Positions 1 to 11,729 are shown, counted from the first letter of the stretch. The stretch: 64,000 nt of DNA from Blastomussa wellsi (GCA_947652115.1 OX393569.1:15335270-15399269), one strand, 5' to 3'. Notes: generated by a model from the letters alone, not told the origin. Numbers and translations are program-made.

Positions 1-1092
1 ATTACACGGCGGCACACAGTTATTAATTTTATTTCCGAGCGTTCAAATCCTATCTTCAAGCCACCGTGTATTTTCCGTTGGTCTATTTTCCAGTACCCTG
101 CGAGCAGACTAGTGGTTATCTTCACGCTTCGCCGGCGAAGCGTGAAGATAACCACTAGTCTGCTCGCAGGGTAATTTTCCAGTGACACTCCACTTTTCGT
201 CAACTCTCGCCGACTATCATAAACTCGGGCCCAACGAGAGAAAACTCTCATCGACATCGGTTTCAGCCTTTTTAGTTACCAAATTAGGATGTGTATTTAC
301 AGTGGTGTAAGAACTGGTTTGACACACAGTTGATTCGTTGTTACTTAATATCATCACCATTACAGTCTTTCTATTTCAGTTTAATGTAAATACTTCCAGT
401 TTATTTACAGTGGTCTTTTGGTAATATTTGTTTTACCTTCTATGGAAAGAGTTCACCAACAAAACAAAAGAAAACACCCCGGCTGTTTCCAAGAACTCTT
501 TCAATCTGTCTTTTTTGTGACAAGCTGAGACTAATAGTTTTCCAACTCGAAATGAACAAAGATGGCTAAGACTAGGAAAGATTGAAACATTTGTAAGAAG
601 AATGCACTCTCTGTGAGGCATAAAGCCCCTCAAAAAAGTCAGCTTTTGTCAAAAGGCATCAAGGTATTCTGCCAAACGTCCAAATTTTGGTTTTGTCTTT
701 TCATCTTGGCTTTATTTTTCTTTTTCTATGACGTCTCTTACGGGGATTTTACAGACAAATTACTCTTCGAAAAATTGAATTTTTGGCAGAAAAGCATGGG
801 GTCCTGTATTGAAAGTGGGCTATTGACTCGTTTGTAAAAATTTTAGTCCCTTCCGAGTACGTCACAAAAGTACTTTTCGCATGAATCCAACACAACATTA
901 CAAAGTCTGGTTTTCCATATCTTGGATTGAAATTGATTTTCGAATTTCCCCACAAAGTCTTTCACTGACTCTGGGTTATTGCTGGTACAAGTTTTGAAGT
1001 ATAATATACAAGGAAGTAGTCTTTAAACGAGTGTTATTTACTACTGGTGTGTGGTATAATATAATTTCATTTACAAAGTCTTTGAATGACTG
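1..1092. other. Intergenic region downstream of SUDS3
   Basis: No convincing coding exon is seen on either strand. The stretch holds an 80-bp perfect palindrome at 94-173 (listed separately) and AT-rich sequence that probably includes the SUDS3 3' UTR, since the SUDS3 stop codon lies at 1093-1095 on the minus strand. Short open frames at 433-955 have no recognisable similarity and lack exon-like boundaries. Confidence 0.6.
94..173. mobile_element. 80-bp perfect palindromic (snapback) MITE with 9-bp target duplication
   Basis: Bases 94-173 read identically on both strands around a centre at 133/134 (core gccggc), with termini TACCCTGCGAG / CTCGCAGGGTA. The 9 bases attttccag occur immediately before (85-93) and after (174-182), as expected for a target-site duplication. 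Nine-base duplications are typical of Mutator-like transposases, so a Mutator-related non-autonomous element is an inference. A related element with the same CCCTGC ends lies at 45173-45233. Confidence 0.8.
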
Positions 1093-4000
1093 TTATGTAC
1101 TGGAGTGAGTTATCGATGGAGCAGAATTAATGCTGTTATTGTTGTTGGCGTTTTTCTTCTTAAGATGAAATTTCCCTTTCATGAGTGAGGAAATGTAAAT
1201 TCTAACTTTGGTGTTGTCTGTTTTCTTGATCCATATCTAAAAGCAAATCAAAAACAACAACACTAACTTAGGAATCCTCAGAATAGGGAGGATATCAGTG
1301 ACGTCACCTATTGTTATTAATGAGCCAACCAGAAACCTATTGGCTAGTGAAACAAAGAACTCTTTTGTTTAACTTGTTGGCAATTTAAATAACAAAAGCA
1401 ATGTTTGTAAACAAATATGTTCCCTATTAAAAACAAGAGCATGGAATTTGTCTGCAGACAAAATCGGAAAAAAAGTAAACTAAGACACTGAGGCATGCAA
1501 CTGCCCGGAAACGCAAAATTTTAGAACTGCTGGAATTCAAGTTTTATCTGAGTTCTTATTATTTCCCTAAATACCAGCTCTAAGTGTCTTCACATGTAAT
1601 TGTAGCTCTCTGTTTACTGCATGGATCGCATCTAGGAATTATATTCCTACAGAAAATAACTGCTTTGTTTGCATTAGTGAAAAAAATCATCTGCTCTCGC
1701 AGGCTATGTTTGCATCAAATAATTGAATACATATTTTAGTATGTTGCTTACCTCTGACTGGCCAACAGAATGAAGGGAGCCACTAAAAGGAGAAAATATA
1801 ATACTATATAAATATATTTTGGAACCATTTCGAGCCCGAGCTCAAATCCAAATACTAATAATCTCGCAACTGGCCATCATACATTGCTGTGGATAGGAAT
1901 TCTACATCATCATTAAAATACATGAATTTATAGAGCACTTTATTGGCTTGACACAATTACTGGTAATCCAGTAATTTACATTGCGGGCTATTAAAAAACT
2001 TTATTATATGGCCGTGTCTCACATGGACTGGAAACTTACAGACCATACAGACCTCCTACTCGGTTAATAAGAGCTAAGTATTAATTTTATTATGCTTGTA
2101 AACTTCTCAATGCAGCAAATGTTTCATGTTTTGCTAGCATTCTGTAATTTAGAAAAATAATATTATACCAGAAAAAATAGAAGGGTTACAGCCCCCTCCC
2201 CCCCCCCCCACCCTTACAGCGCTGTCTTCTCAACTATTTGGATCATATCAAGCAATCTCACCTGTATCTCCCATTTTCTCTCGTCTCTACTACAAGACCA
2301 CATCCTTTGTGAAACCTGTTGGAACAAAGCGACACTGTCATTAACCTAATGATGTTCCAATACAAATTTCACCCACTAAAATAATACCTAAAATCGTCAA
2401 TTAGTTATACTTGCTTTGGGGAAAAAATTGCTTGCGCAGTTTTTAACTACCAGTAGCAGCTTTGTGAATTCCAACAACAAAAGTATGCTCATTTCAAGCA
2501 CCTAAAGGAGCTACATCACAATATTTTGAGTTATTTTATGCGATGAGCCAAATTACCCTTAAAATGTAGGAAAAATACACAAACGGTGACAAAGCTCCAC
2601 AATGAGAGGTACAGTGACCTCTGGATCAAACAGTCAGGCCTCAAGTCTTTGTCTGGACAATGCATTGTGTTCTTGTGTAAGACGCTTTACTCTCATAGTG
2701 CCTCTCTCCACACAGGCGTGTAAGTAGGTGCTGACAAATTAAATGTTGGGCGGGGGGAGGGTTTAACCCTGTAAAGGACAAGCATCCCATCCAGGGGGAA
2801 GTAGAAATACTTCTGGTTGCTTGCTTTATGATAAAGAAACTAGGATAACCTTTGACCTGATGGGCTACTAGGCTTGTATGCAGACTTGGCCATTGAAGGA
2901 GAATCTTTAAAGTAACATTTAACTGCAGTGTAGTTGATTTACATTTCTATTGCATTGTTACCTAATAGTAGGCATGTAATTGATAGACATTTCATTTACC
3001 ATTTCTTGTCATAGAAAAGCTTTCCATCTTCGGATCGGACTTCAATAGGGTACGAGATGTCTGCGTGAGGACTATTTCCTGGAGATTAGAAAGCTGAATT
3101 TAAGAGGAAAGTTACAGACGAATAGCTAGAAACAACAAGAACAAGATATTCATGGGTTCCTGAAATCATAACATCACTTTCATCGCTATCAAAGCTGAAA
3201 CTTTTCGCTAACAAGAATGACTTTCTTTCGATTGAACGCAAGAAACAAACAAGGCTAGTTACCAGTGCCTTGCGGTCAAAAACACGTGACATTTGGTAGA
3301 CTGGTAACAAGTGTAGCAGCTATGAACAAAATGGAGGATTTATGTGAACTTTTTTGCTTCCAATTCACTTTCAGGAGAAAGGAAACCTGTTATTAATGTA
3401 CACTGTATTATGATTGTGTATCAGAAATCTAGGTCACTATTTTGACCATTTGAAATCTCTGCAGAGTAGGTAAAAAGCGATTTTGAATTGAGGTTGCACT
3501 CTATTGATCTTGACCATCTTGAAATGCAATTTCACCGACAAACCCCCATCCCCTCAGGAATTTCCTGGGCCTTTGACCCCCCCCCCCACCCCTCTCGAAT
3601 TTCCAATTCCCTCTGTGGTGCGGGTATGGATATTTTCTGGAACCATGCATTTCCAGGAAATCTCCATACCCACCCCAAGGAAAGTCATTGGAAATTCCAA
3701 GGGGAAGGGATTTTCAAAAGTCTTAAAATTTTAAACAAAAGCATGAAGGATTTTCCAAATACATGGGAGGCTCAAGCCAAGTCTTCCTTGAGAAGGGTAT
3801 TTCCTGGAACCACATAATAATCAGGGCTTGACACTAACATTAACCAACTAGCCACAGACTAATGGAAATTGGCTAGTAGGTTTTTTATTTCCACTAGCAA
3901 CTTTGGCTAGTAAACAAAATGAAATTGGACAAAGTAGTTTCTGTCTTCCTCAAGCAAGACAAACACAAACACTTTTCTTCAAAACAAGGTCAGAATTTCA

Positions 4001-7000
4001 TTTTGGAGGTTTTATGTTACCAGGCCATGTGCCACAAAAATTATTGTTTTATTATTGGAACTGGTTTAAGTACAATGCAATTACCAACATCATGTAGTCA
4101 AAGAAATTTGCTTATATTGTGCTTTCAAATCATGCTAGTAATTCCGCTGTTATTGGACAAAGCCAACATCAGTGCTGGGCTATTAAAAATTTGTTTTGGC
4201 TACTAACATCTAAGTTTTCTCTAGCAACTAGGCTGGTATTGGTAAGTTGAAAAGTTAGTGTTGAGCCCTGAATTAGTATGTTATTACTAAAAGAGCACAC
4301 CTGAAGAGGTCTTAATGCGGCTTGTTCCTGTTTTGTTCTGTGATTGACCTTGTGTTGATGACACCTAGTAGATACAGGTAACATTAGAAATCACAAAAGA
4401 TAATAAATATGTACCATATTTGAAGGTTTTACCAATAATATGCAAACAAGAAAATAGCAAAATATGGCAGATTTATTTTTCCACTACACATTTCTTGCCA
4501 CTTAGCTCCAAAATGGAGTGGCATACTAGCCTAGTGGCCCATCAGCCTGGAGCTTATCCCGGTTTCAATAGCATGTAGCAACAGGGAGTATTGCTACTCT
4601 GGATGGGATGCTAGTCCATCGCAGGGTTACCTGTGGCATTAAATTTTCCAGTACCAATTTATTCACCTTGAGTCAGTGAAGAGAGGCACTATGGGAGTGA
4701 AGTGTCTTGCCCAGGAACACCACGCAGTGCCCTGGCCAGGGCTCGAACTTGGACAACCCAATCCGGAATACAGCGCACTAATCATTACGCCACCACACCT
4801 CCCACCCAAAATGGAGCACCACCATGTAAAACAGACAGAAATCTACAGTGTAACATGTCCTCCTCACCTTATAGAGATATGGAGTTAATAGGCCATAAAC
4901 CATCTTCAAGGTTACTACAAAGGGTTGATCTCTGATTCCCCCCTCCTCACAGCCCTCCCCCAGTCGATTTTAAGAACTTACATCCATTTAACAACATCCA
5001 CAGCAAGAAGGGTTTGGAGTAAAGGCTATTCAATGCCAAAAGTTAAAAAAAAAAACAAACAAACAAACAACACTTTCTACCTCGCCAGGAAGGGAGACCA
5101 ACTTATTGAGAGCCTTCAGGTCTTCCATGATCTCTTCATCATCGAGCATATAATTAATCTGGGGTAGGGTTAGTTAAGGTTACTAATGACAGTGACCTCA
5201 GTTCAGGGCCTGTGAGATCAGAGTTTTACTGGGTAAATCTTTAAGAAATTATGTGCTAATAGTTTATCTTCGATAAAGAATCAATAATACTCAAAATCCA
5301 TAAACAGATTTTTGCTAATATAGCCATCATTTTCAAAAGTAGCTGGCTGGCTGCTCTGTTGGGATATTCTTCTTACTATTTAGAACAGATGGTGAATTAG
5401 CCACCTTCTCCCCGGTACTACGCTGTCTTTGTGAAACCTTGTCTAGCATGACTATACAATAAGGAAAACCAAATCTCTGTAAAGAAGAAATAGAAAGGTA
5501 TGTTAGCCATTGAAAGGTTGCCAAATTAAAAGGATATGAGAAGTTTTCCGCCTTTTCTCAGGAGCAGGTAGTGGATCATTGGGCCTTCTTCTTAGCTTTC
5601 TTGTAACAGCAGGTTTTACTTCCACAGAATCTAAGCAAACAACACCATTGACAAGCCATGAGCAAATTATCACTCCTTCATGCCCAGAGTGCTTATAACT
5701 TAACAACATTGTGGCCATTACAATGAAAGCTACTAAATAATAGTAATTATAAGTGGTACTGTTTATTAGGTGTACAAAATATGGTTCTAAATTTCTGTCT
5801 GTTGAAGAACCTTGCATATATGACCACTCAAATAAAAGACTCTGAGACTTTAAAGCAAGACAGAAATAATTCTTTGGGAGCATTCTTCACCCAACTATGA
5901 TGGTAACTTCACTAAAATGGTGCACTGACCTCCAGTAAGCTCCATGGACACTCTCTCTGTCTCTATCACCTTTTTCTTTTCTTGCAGCTCATTCAAGAGC
6001 GTCTCTTTAAGTTCAACCTTCTTTTGCTGTTGGTGTTAGAAAAACAAACAAAACGGCCCAATAGAGTAACAGTAGAATCCTCTACAGTTCCAATCTCGGA
6101 ATGTTTTTAAATCTCCTCACTGTCTCCCACACATTTATCTTAATTAATACACTTGTGTTGGTTTTTGTAGAGGCTAGAAAACTGCACAACCCAAAGAAAA
6201 ACCCTCGGACAAAAACCCATGATGAACTCAACCCACATGACACTTGGTGTGGGAATCTACCCCACGCCACATTGGTGAGATGGGAGTTCTCTCAACACTG
6301 TGCCATTCCTGTTCCATGAAAATATACTGCTAATTTTCAGGGTAAACGTAAGGTTGACCAGTCAAAAGAAATCATTCAGTTTACCTCATATTCCTCTTGT
6401 GCTGCCTTCTGTTCACGGACATATTCTTTCTCAATTAGCTCAATCTAGAATGAACAATGACCACAAGCAGTTATAAAAATCTCTTTCTGGCTTTCTGTGC
6501 AAGATCGTGTTACAAGAAGTAAAGAAACATCCAGAATAAAAAAGAACAAGGAGCAAAGAAGAAAAAATAATGTACTTTCATTGACCAATAAAAGTAGAGT
6601 TGCTGCTCTAATGTATTCCTATTTTCCACTGTAACCGAAAAAGTACAATGGATTGACTTGGTTCAACAATACACAGGGGTTTTATAATTTAAAAACTGCA
6701 TTGCCATTTAAGATGAAAAAAATAATAATAATTCAAACCTCATACTTCCTACAGATTTCTGCAAATAAAGAATAAAAAAACAAGAAAGCAGTGAGAGTAA
6801 TTCACAATGAATTTTGTGAAATGAAAAAGCAATCATCACAGTTGTTATAATTGCAATTTACTGCAAACAAGATGAAAAAAGTTCAGGGCTTTAATAGGTT
6901 TTGAGCCATGAGTTAGTGTTGTATTCTATGAAGTGAACTACGACTTCATGTACATTTATTTAATGACATGGCATACCATGCATCCATGATGTGTTTCCAT

Positions 7001-10000
7001 AGGAGAAAAACAATGGTAAGTTATGTACCGTGTACTGTAATCTCAATTGCTTGGACTTCCAATGGAAACAAAAATTGGTTCCAACAAACTGGGAGTTTGA
7101 GAAGTCAGGGATAAAACTACAGAGTTCAAGGACTGAGTGAAGCAAATCTATGGGAAACAACTTGTGGTTTGAGTTATTGGGATTCGGTATTGCAAAGTGA
7201 ACACTTAATAATTACTGTAATATGCTTTTATAAAATAGCTGAGAGAATTCTCACACACTTATTGTTAGAGAGCTATGGTGCATGAAAGCACAGACCATCA
7301 AATGACGTAGCATGCAACATAACAAAAATTTCGAAAATCTTGAAAAAATGGCCCCACTTTTCTACGAAGCAGAATGCGGTGAGTTGTAAAAAGTGAGATG
7401 AAACATTAAGGACAAAATTTCCTACGCATTTGGCAGCTTGAAGATCAAAATCCTATGAGATGTCACTGATTTTCCATCTAATTTGCTGGCAAATGTTCCG
7501 TGTTGTTGCATAAAATCAGAAGCCTATCACCTGGTAAAATGAATTGACCACATTTTTATTGTACAATCTTATAGAAATGATGCCATAAAATGTTCAACAC
7601 TTGGCAGTGAAACCATGAGCCACTGTACCTGCAATAAGAAGTCTTTCACTCCTAAGTGCGTCAAGTTTGTTCAGCCTCTTGGTATAATCGGCATGTTTAC
7701 CTGACACCAAACAGAATTTAGCATCATTGGTCTTGACTAAAATGGCTGATCACATGACAAAATCAATGCCTTGAAATTACAATATAGCAAGATTAATACT
7801 TACAGAAAAAATAAAAGGCAAGATTTCTTAAAAACTAAAACATAATTATTTCTACCATTGTTTAAATGCTGCAGTTGTTGTTTAAAATCTTGTAATTTTT
7901 CTTGATACATTCTGAAAAAGAAAATAAATGCAGTTGACGTAAAAGAACTACTTCATGCTAGTCCATCATTGGTTACTAGGCATTTTATCAGGTTGCTCTA
8001 GCAGTTTGTAGGTGTACCCAATATTAGAGAGGCACTGCACTTTTAGCTCAACAATGCAACATACTATGTACCACACTGGTCAAATGCACTCTGTGCAACG
8101 TTTCCGTTAAAACTAATCAACAAAAGTTGAACATCGTTGCAACTTGCTGAAACATTTTTGCGTTTTTGAAGTCGTTCAACAAGCAGCAACTTGTTAAACG
8201 GAATAGAGCCAAGCTCTGTTTTCGTTCAACAATGTTCAACATGTTGAATGGCAAATTTCAACACTCCACATCACATGATGCACTGTTCAACATTTGTTGA
8301 ACCCCAGTCACAACATTTGTTACTCACACAACTAATGTTGAACCGCATATCATTGGCTTCACATACTACACCTACATAATACAAAAGATTATTGAAGATT
8401 GACTGACTGGTTAAATGTAGAGAAGAGGCAACTTACTGTTCTTTCATCTCTGTGAATTCTTCTTCAAGCTTTGCCATATCAGTTTCACTTGCATCTTCTG
8501 TATCTAAGATTTAATGTTACCATAATTTCATTGGGTATTGCGGCATATTTTGCAAACTTAATAAGTTCAGTATCATCAGTTCATCACCAGAGTCATGTGA
8601 ACAGTTGTTTGTCAGTCAAATGTTATAAGTCTTGTTCACGAAAACTGATTGATCTTGTATTACAGTGTAGTAAGTGCTCTGACTGCCAATCCTCTTACAT
8701 CGGAGAGACTGGTAGGAACCTCAACACAAGACTGACTGAACAAAACGAGCGACGAGAAACTGTGACATCAACAATCACATTGTTGAACGTTGCCAACTTA
8801 CGAACCACAATATCGATTAGGACTCTGCTTACTGATCTATTTTCAACGACTGACTTTGGAAAGCTGGTTTACTAACTTAGAACAGAAACCTCTCAACAGA
8901 AGTCAACAACTACCAGCACCATACAAACGACTAATTTATGACATGGACAAAACAAACAGACCGAATAGAACCTAACTTTACCGACGGATCGAAACTAACC
9001 AATCACGACCGACAACATCAGCTACTCAAGTCTTACAGCCAATAACATCACGGCTAAACAGACCAATCAGTTTTCATGAACCAGACTTATGACATTTGAC
9101 TGACAAACAACTCTTCACATGACTCTGATGACTTCCACTCAGGTTGTCAAAACGTCAGTCACTGTCACTGACAACAGTCCTTCTTGGGACTACCCTCACT
9201 CGGACAATAAAACTACACGATTGATTCAGTTAACTGCACATTAATTTCTTTGTTGTCTATAGATTTCTGTAATTTCCCTTTCACAGCAAACTTAGAGCAA
9301 GGATTGTTTTGAGCCACTGCACAGTTTTCAATCATAAATGACAACTCAGTGACAGCCCAGATGGTTTATTTCTATTTATACCCCATGCTGGAAATACAAC
9401 AAGGTTTTGAAAGCCTAGGCCAAGGTCCTAGCCAAAAACAAATCCTCAGAAGGCTGGTTAAACGAAACACCAGAACACCATGCACTTTTCAGATCCCCAG
9501 ATTTTCGACATACACTGTAACCTTCCTATAATGCAGCCTGGGATGTGATCAGCTAATATCAGATTTGCTTACTTGCTTTGATTCCAAAATGCCCTCTGAA
9601 ATTATCATACTGGTAAAAAGAGTTGATGTTCTTGGGTGTAAATGTATATTTGGCACTTCTGAGAGTTTTGGTTGTTTTCAAAGCCTGGTTTTCACTAGCG
9701 ACAAAGTTGTAATCGCAAACGTTATGATCAAGTGAAAATCAAATCGAAAGAGTCACAAGCAGAGTTTTGATTCTGCATATGACTTCATCGCTTACGATCT
9801 AATGAAAACTAGATTGCTGGAGTCACAACCAGAAAGGAAGTACTTGGAGTGCCTGAAACTAGCAATGTGATTGGTTTATTCTTCTGCTTCTGCTTGTGAC
9901 TCATACAGTCTGCAGTAGTTTTCACTAGAATAAAGAAGAAGGAAATGGAGACATTCTGATCCTTCCAAATCTGACTCTGTCATGCTTACAGCTCCGCTTA

Positions 10001-11729
10001 CGACTCCGGTTTTTTATTTTCACTAGGTCGTAAGCTTTGTTATGACTCAGACTTTGCCGCTAGTAAAAACCGGGCTGAAGTGAGACTGAATCTGCCCATA
10101 AGTATATTTCTACCCACAAACATGTCCCTCTCACTGCTACAAAATAAGAACTGGGTGCATCCAGTTTTACTGTTTATTTGCTTACATTATATATTAATTG
10201 TAGTTAGGTGTCCCCTATTAGCATGCATTGAATTCTAGCGAGTTTAACATGTAAATATAAAGTTCTTATCTTATCTTAACTTTTCTAGTGAAAATATGGG
10301 AAAATTTAACCATGTTTATGTACTATTTAAACTAAGCTAATCGATAGCACCACTAACCAGAATGCATCAAACGTGAACATGACGTTTTTCGTCAATTTAA
10401 AAATGTAAACACGGCTGGCTTCCATGATAATATGCAATGCAAAATTGACTATTTCCAACGGCATTGCACAATTGTTTCTATCGTTAATGCACAAAACCAC
10501 AAAACATACCTTCGTCTGATTCATTCATTTGAAAAAATCCTCTATCCTCATCGTCATCGTAAATATCAGAGCGATTGTCGTCGAAACTCGCCTCTCGATT
10601 GAAGACTGCCGCCATTTTCTTCAACCTTCCTGACGTCCTTGGTGCGCATGCTTGATTGGCGAACACGCTGTCCTCGGAAGAATCGCTTCGGGGGCTCACG
10701 CTTCTTCCAGACTGAAAAAAGAGAAAACAATTTTTGTAAACTAAATGCCTACATGTTTGAAAAGTGTCACTGACGAGAAATTCCATCGGCTTTCTCGTAA
10801 TCTTTCTACAGAATTGCGTCACGCAGATTTTTCAATTAAACCATTGAACAACGGGTACCCGTTCAAATTTTCTTTAACACGGATCCTGCCTATCCTTTAC
10901 TATGACACGACAGCAGAGAGCGCACCAGCATAAATTTGAGTCACAGCTGATTTCCGAGTACCGAAAAATTAAAATCGTTGACAAACGATTGTCCCTTCGC
11001 GAAATTTACTCAAGCTACGGATTGTTTCCAATCGGGTCTTCTTTGCTTACAACCGCCTCAAAGAAGTTAGTGCAGAAGCAAGTAGAAAATTTATTTAGAA
11101 AGGAAATGGGTGCAAACAAGACGACCTTGACTACGTACTCGACTCCGACTAAAATCAATCTAGCAATAACTGTAAATCAAACCACACTTGAAACAGCAAG
11201 ATTTTCGAGTAAAGGGAAAACTCTATCTGTTCGAGAGCTCATTACTTTGCAACTGCTTGCACAGTTTGGGTCTCGGGACCTCCATAGCTGGACCAAAAGC
11301 TCACGATCGATCGACGTACGCCAAAGTAAACCAGCATAATTAAATTTAGCAAAATTGGTGCTTCGAACTAAAATAAGTAAGAATTGGTGGGGAACGCTGC
11401 TTCAGAGCTGTTTAAAAAAATTAATTGAAGCCAAATATAAATAAAGAGTATTTTGCTTCAGACATAAATATGCCACGGTTGATAAAGAAGGGAAGAAATT
11501 CAAGAATATAAATTGTTGCGTCCCACTCATAAGTCGGAAAAGTTTGAGAAAATATAAGAATCCTACTGTTAAGCAAATCGAAATGTTCGGAGAAATTGCA
11601 ACGCTGACTTACCTTTTTCCCCTTGCTCCCAAGCTTGCTTTTTCCTTTGACAACACTTGCACTGGTTCTTTTTCGTCGGATTTTTTTGACGTGGGATTTA
11701 GTGGCTTCGACCCCTTTCAATTTAGGCAT
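1093..11729 (-). CDS. SUDS3: SUDS3: Sds3 subunit of Sin3-HDAC corepressor complex (15 exons)
   Basis: Sds3 bridges and dimerises the Sin3/HDAC1-2 corepressor in the nucleus. Coding exons, in transcript order: 11613-11729, 10510-10711, 8437-8503, 7856-7911, 7629-7700, 6739-6758, 6385-6444, 5930-6026, 5538-5630, 5081-5163, 4301-4337, 3000-3078, 2262-2315, 1752-1782, 1093-1236. All junction phases close and give about 403 aa, or 332 aa from an internal Met at 10615 in a strong Kozak context; vertebrate SUDS3 is 328 aa. Diagnostic stretches are [22 protein letters not shown], a Glu/Lys-rich coiled coil, [34 protein letters not shown] (Sin3-interaction region) and the C-terminal [14 protein letters not shown] domain. 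The first exon adds a Lys/Ser-rich N-terminus not found in the vertebrate protein. One exon is only 20 nt. The intron 5164-5537 is AT-AC. Introns hold several transposon fragments. Confidence 0.9.
2665..2880 (+). repeat. tRNA-derived SINE, truncated copy
   Basis: This copy shares the body of the SINE family at 62724-62990: a segment like gtaagacgctttactctc, then cctctctccacacaggcgtg, the block acaagcatcccatccaggg, and an end resembling cctgatgggctactaggc. The tRNA-like head is missing. It lies in a SUDS3 intron. Confidence 0.65.
3822..4270. mobile_element. hAT-like non-autonomous element with CAGGGC...GCCCTG ends
   Basis: Termini are inverted repeats of about 20 bp: CAGGGCTTGACACTAAC at the left, and the complement of GTTAGTGTTGAGCCCTG at the right. 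The CAGGG start resembles hAT termini. No transposase is present, and a clean 8-bp target duplication is not seen. It sits in a SUDS3 intron, 30 bp from the exon at 4301-4337. Confidence 0.6.
4526..4805 (-). repeat. tRNA-derived SINE copy
   Basis: On the minus strand it starts with a tRNA-like head whose B-box-like segment is ccaagttcgagccctgg, followed by a body with cttgggcaagacactt-like and blocks around gatggactagcatcccatcc. The same order is seen at 26363-26626 and 62724-62990. It lies in a SUDS3 intron. Confidence 0.75.
5164..5537 (-). other. SUDS3: U12-type AT-AC intron in SUDS3
   Basis: After the codons for KRRKTS, the minus strand shows the donor ATATCCTTTT starting at 5537, an exact match to the U12 AT-AC consensus. 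The intron ends ...CCTTAACTAACCCTAC at 5164, with the branch motif CCTTAAC about 10 nt before the end. Joining 5538 to 5163 yields ...[14 protein letters not shown], which aligns with vertebrate SUDS3 around AQLNYLL. No GT donor exists in the required interval, and reading through reaches an early stop. Confidence 0.88.
8090..8345. repeat. Repeat rich in GTTCAAC/GTTGAA words
   Basis: This stretch of SUDS3 intron is dense in the word gttcaac and its complement gttgaac, forming many short potential hairpins. It contains no open frame of note and looks like a decayed inverted-repeat element. The exact borders are uncertain. Confidence 0.4.
8630..9220 (+). mobile_element. Penelope-like element 3' fragment with GIY-YIG endonuclease
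   Basis: Translation gives a GIY-YIG core, [20 protein letters not shown], followed after a frameshift by [22 protein letters not shown], the usual tail of Penelope-like retroelement proteins in animals. At least two frame changes separate these blocks, so the copy is dead. The downstream 240 bp ends in ggacaataaaactacacg, a typical 3' end. It lies in the SUDS3 intron 8504-10509, antisense to the gene. Confidence 0.75.
9682..10076. mobile_element. Non-autonomous DNA element with 25-bp inverted termini
   Basis: The left end AGCCTGGTTTTCACTAGCGA is matched in inverted orientation by the right end, which reads AGCCCGGTTTTTACTAGCGG on the other strand; the match continues through CAAAGT. Internal segments near both ends repeat gactc/gagtc words. 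There is no coding capacity. It lies in a SUDS3 intron. Confidence 0.7.
10140..10290 (+). repeat. Probable LINE 3' end with short-repeat tail
   Basis: An untranslated-looking segment ends in taaatataaagttcttatcttatctta, that is, a short tandem TCTTA tail. This is the way several non-LTR families end in this window (compare 22440-22570, 34020-34130, 60310-60450). The family cannot be named. Confidence 0.4.
10902..11339 (+). CDS. Unrecognised 145-aa open frame inside SUDS3 intron
   Basis: An ATG-started open frame of 145 codons lies in the SUDS3 intron 10712-11612, on the opposite strand. It is Lys/Ser/Thr-rich, with one mildly structured stretch ([14 protein letters not shown]) and no domain, signal peptide or membrane segment that I recognise. 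It could be a transposon relic, an unidentified small gene or chance. No splice partners were found. Confidence 0.2.
   Translation: MTRQQRAHQHKFESQLISEYRKIKIVDKRLSLREIYSSYGLFPIGSSLLTTASKKLVQKQVENLFRKEMGANKTTLTTYSTPTKINLAITVNQTTLETARFSSKGKTLSVRELITLQLLAQFGSRDLHSWTKSSRSIDVRQSKPA

Noticed and set aside
2190..2215. A poly-C tract as a regulatory element
   Set aside because: A simple homopolymer run like several others in the window (3577, 25805, 63720); no supporting context.
5333..5524. A possible SUDS3 exon (a 63-codon minus-strand frame)
   Set aside because: It lies wholly inside the AT-AC intron; skipping it gives the conserved SUDS3 sequence, and it has no similarity.
5503..5537. SUDS3 ending at the in-frame stop after RRKTS
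   Set aside because: The downstream exons at 5163-1093 match the remaining C-terminal half of SUDS3 in phase, so this is intron read-through.
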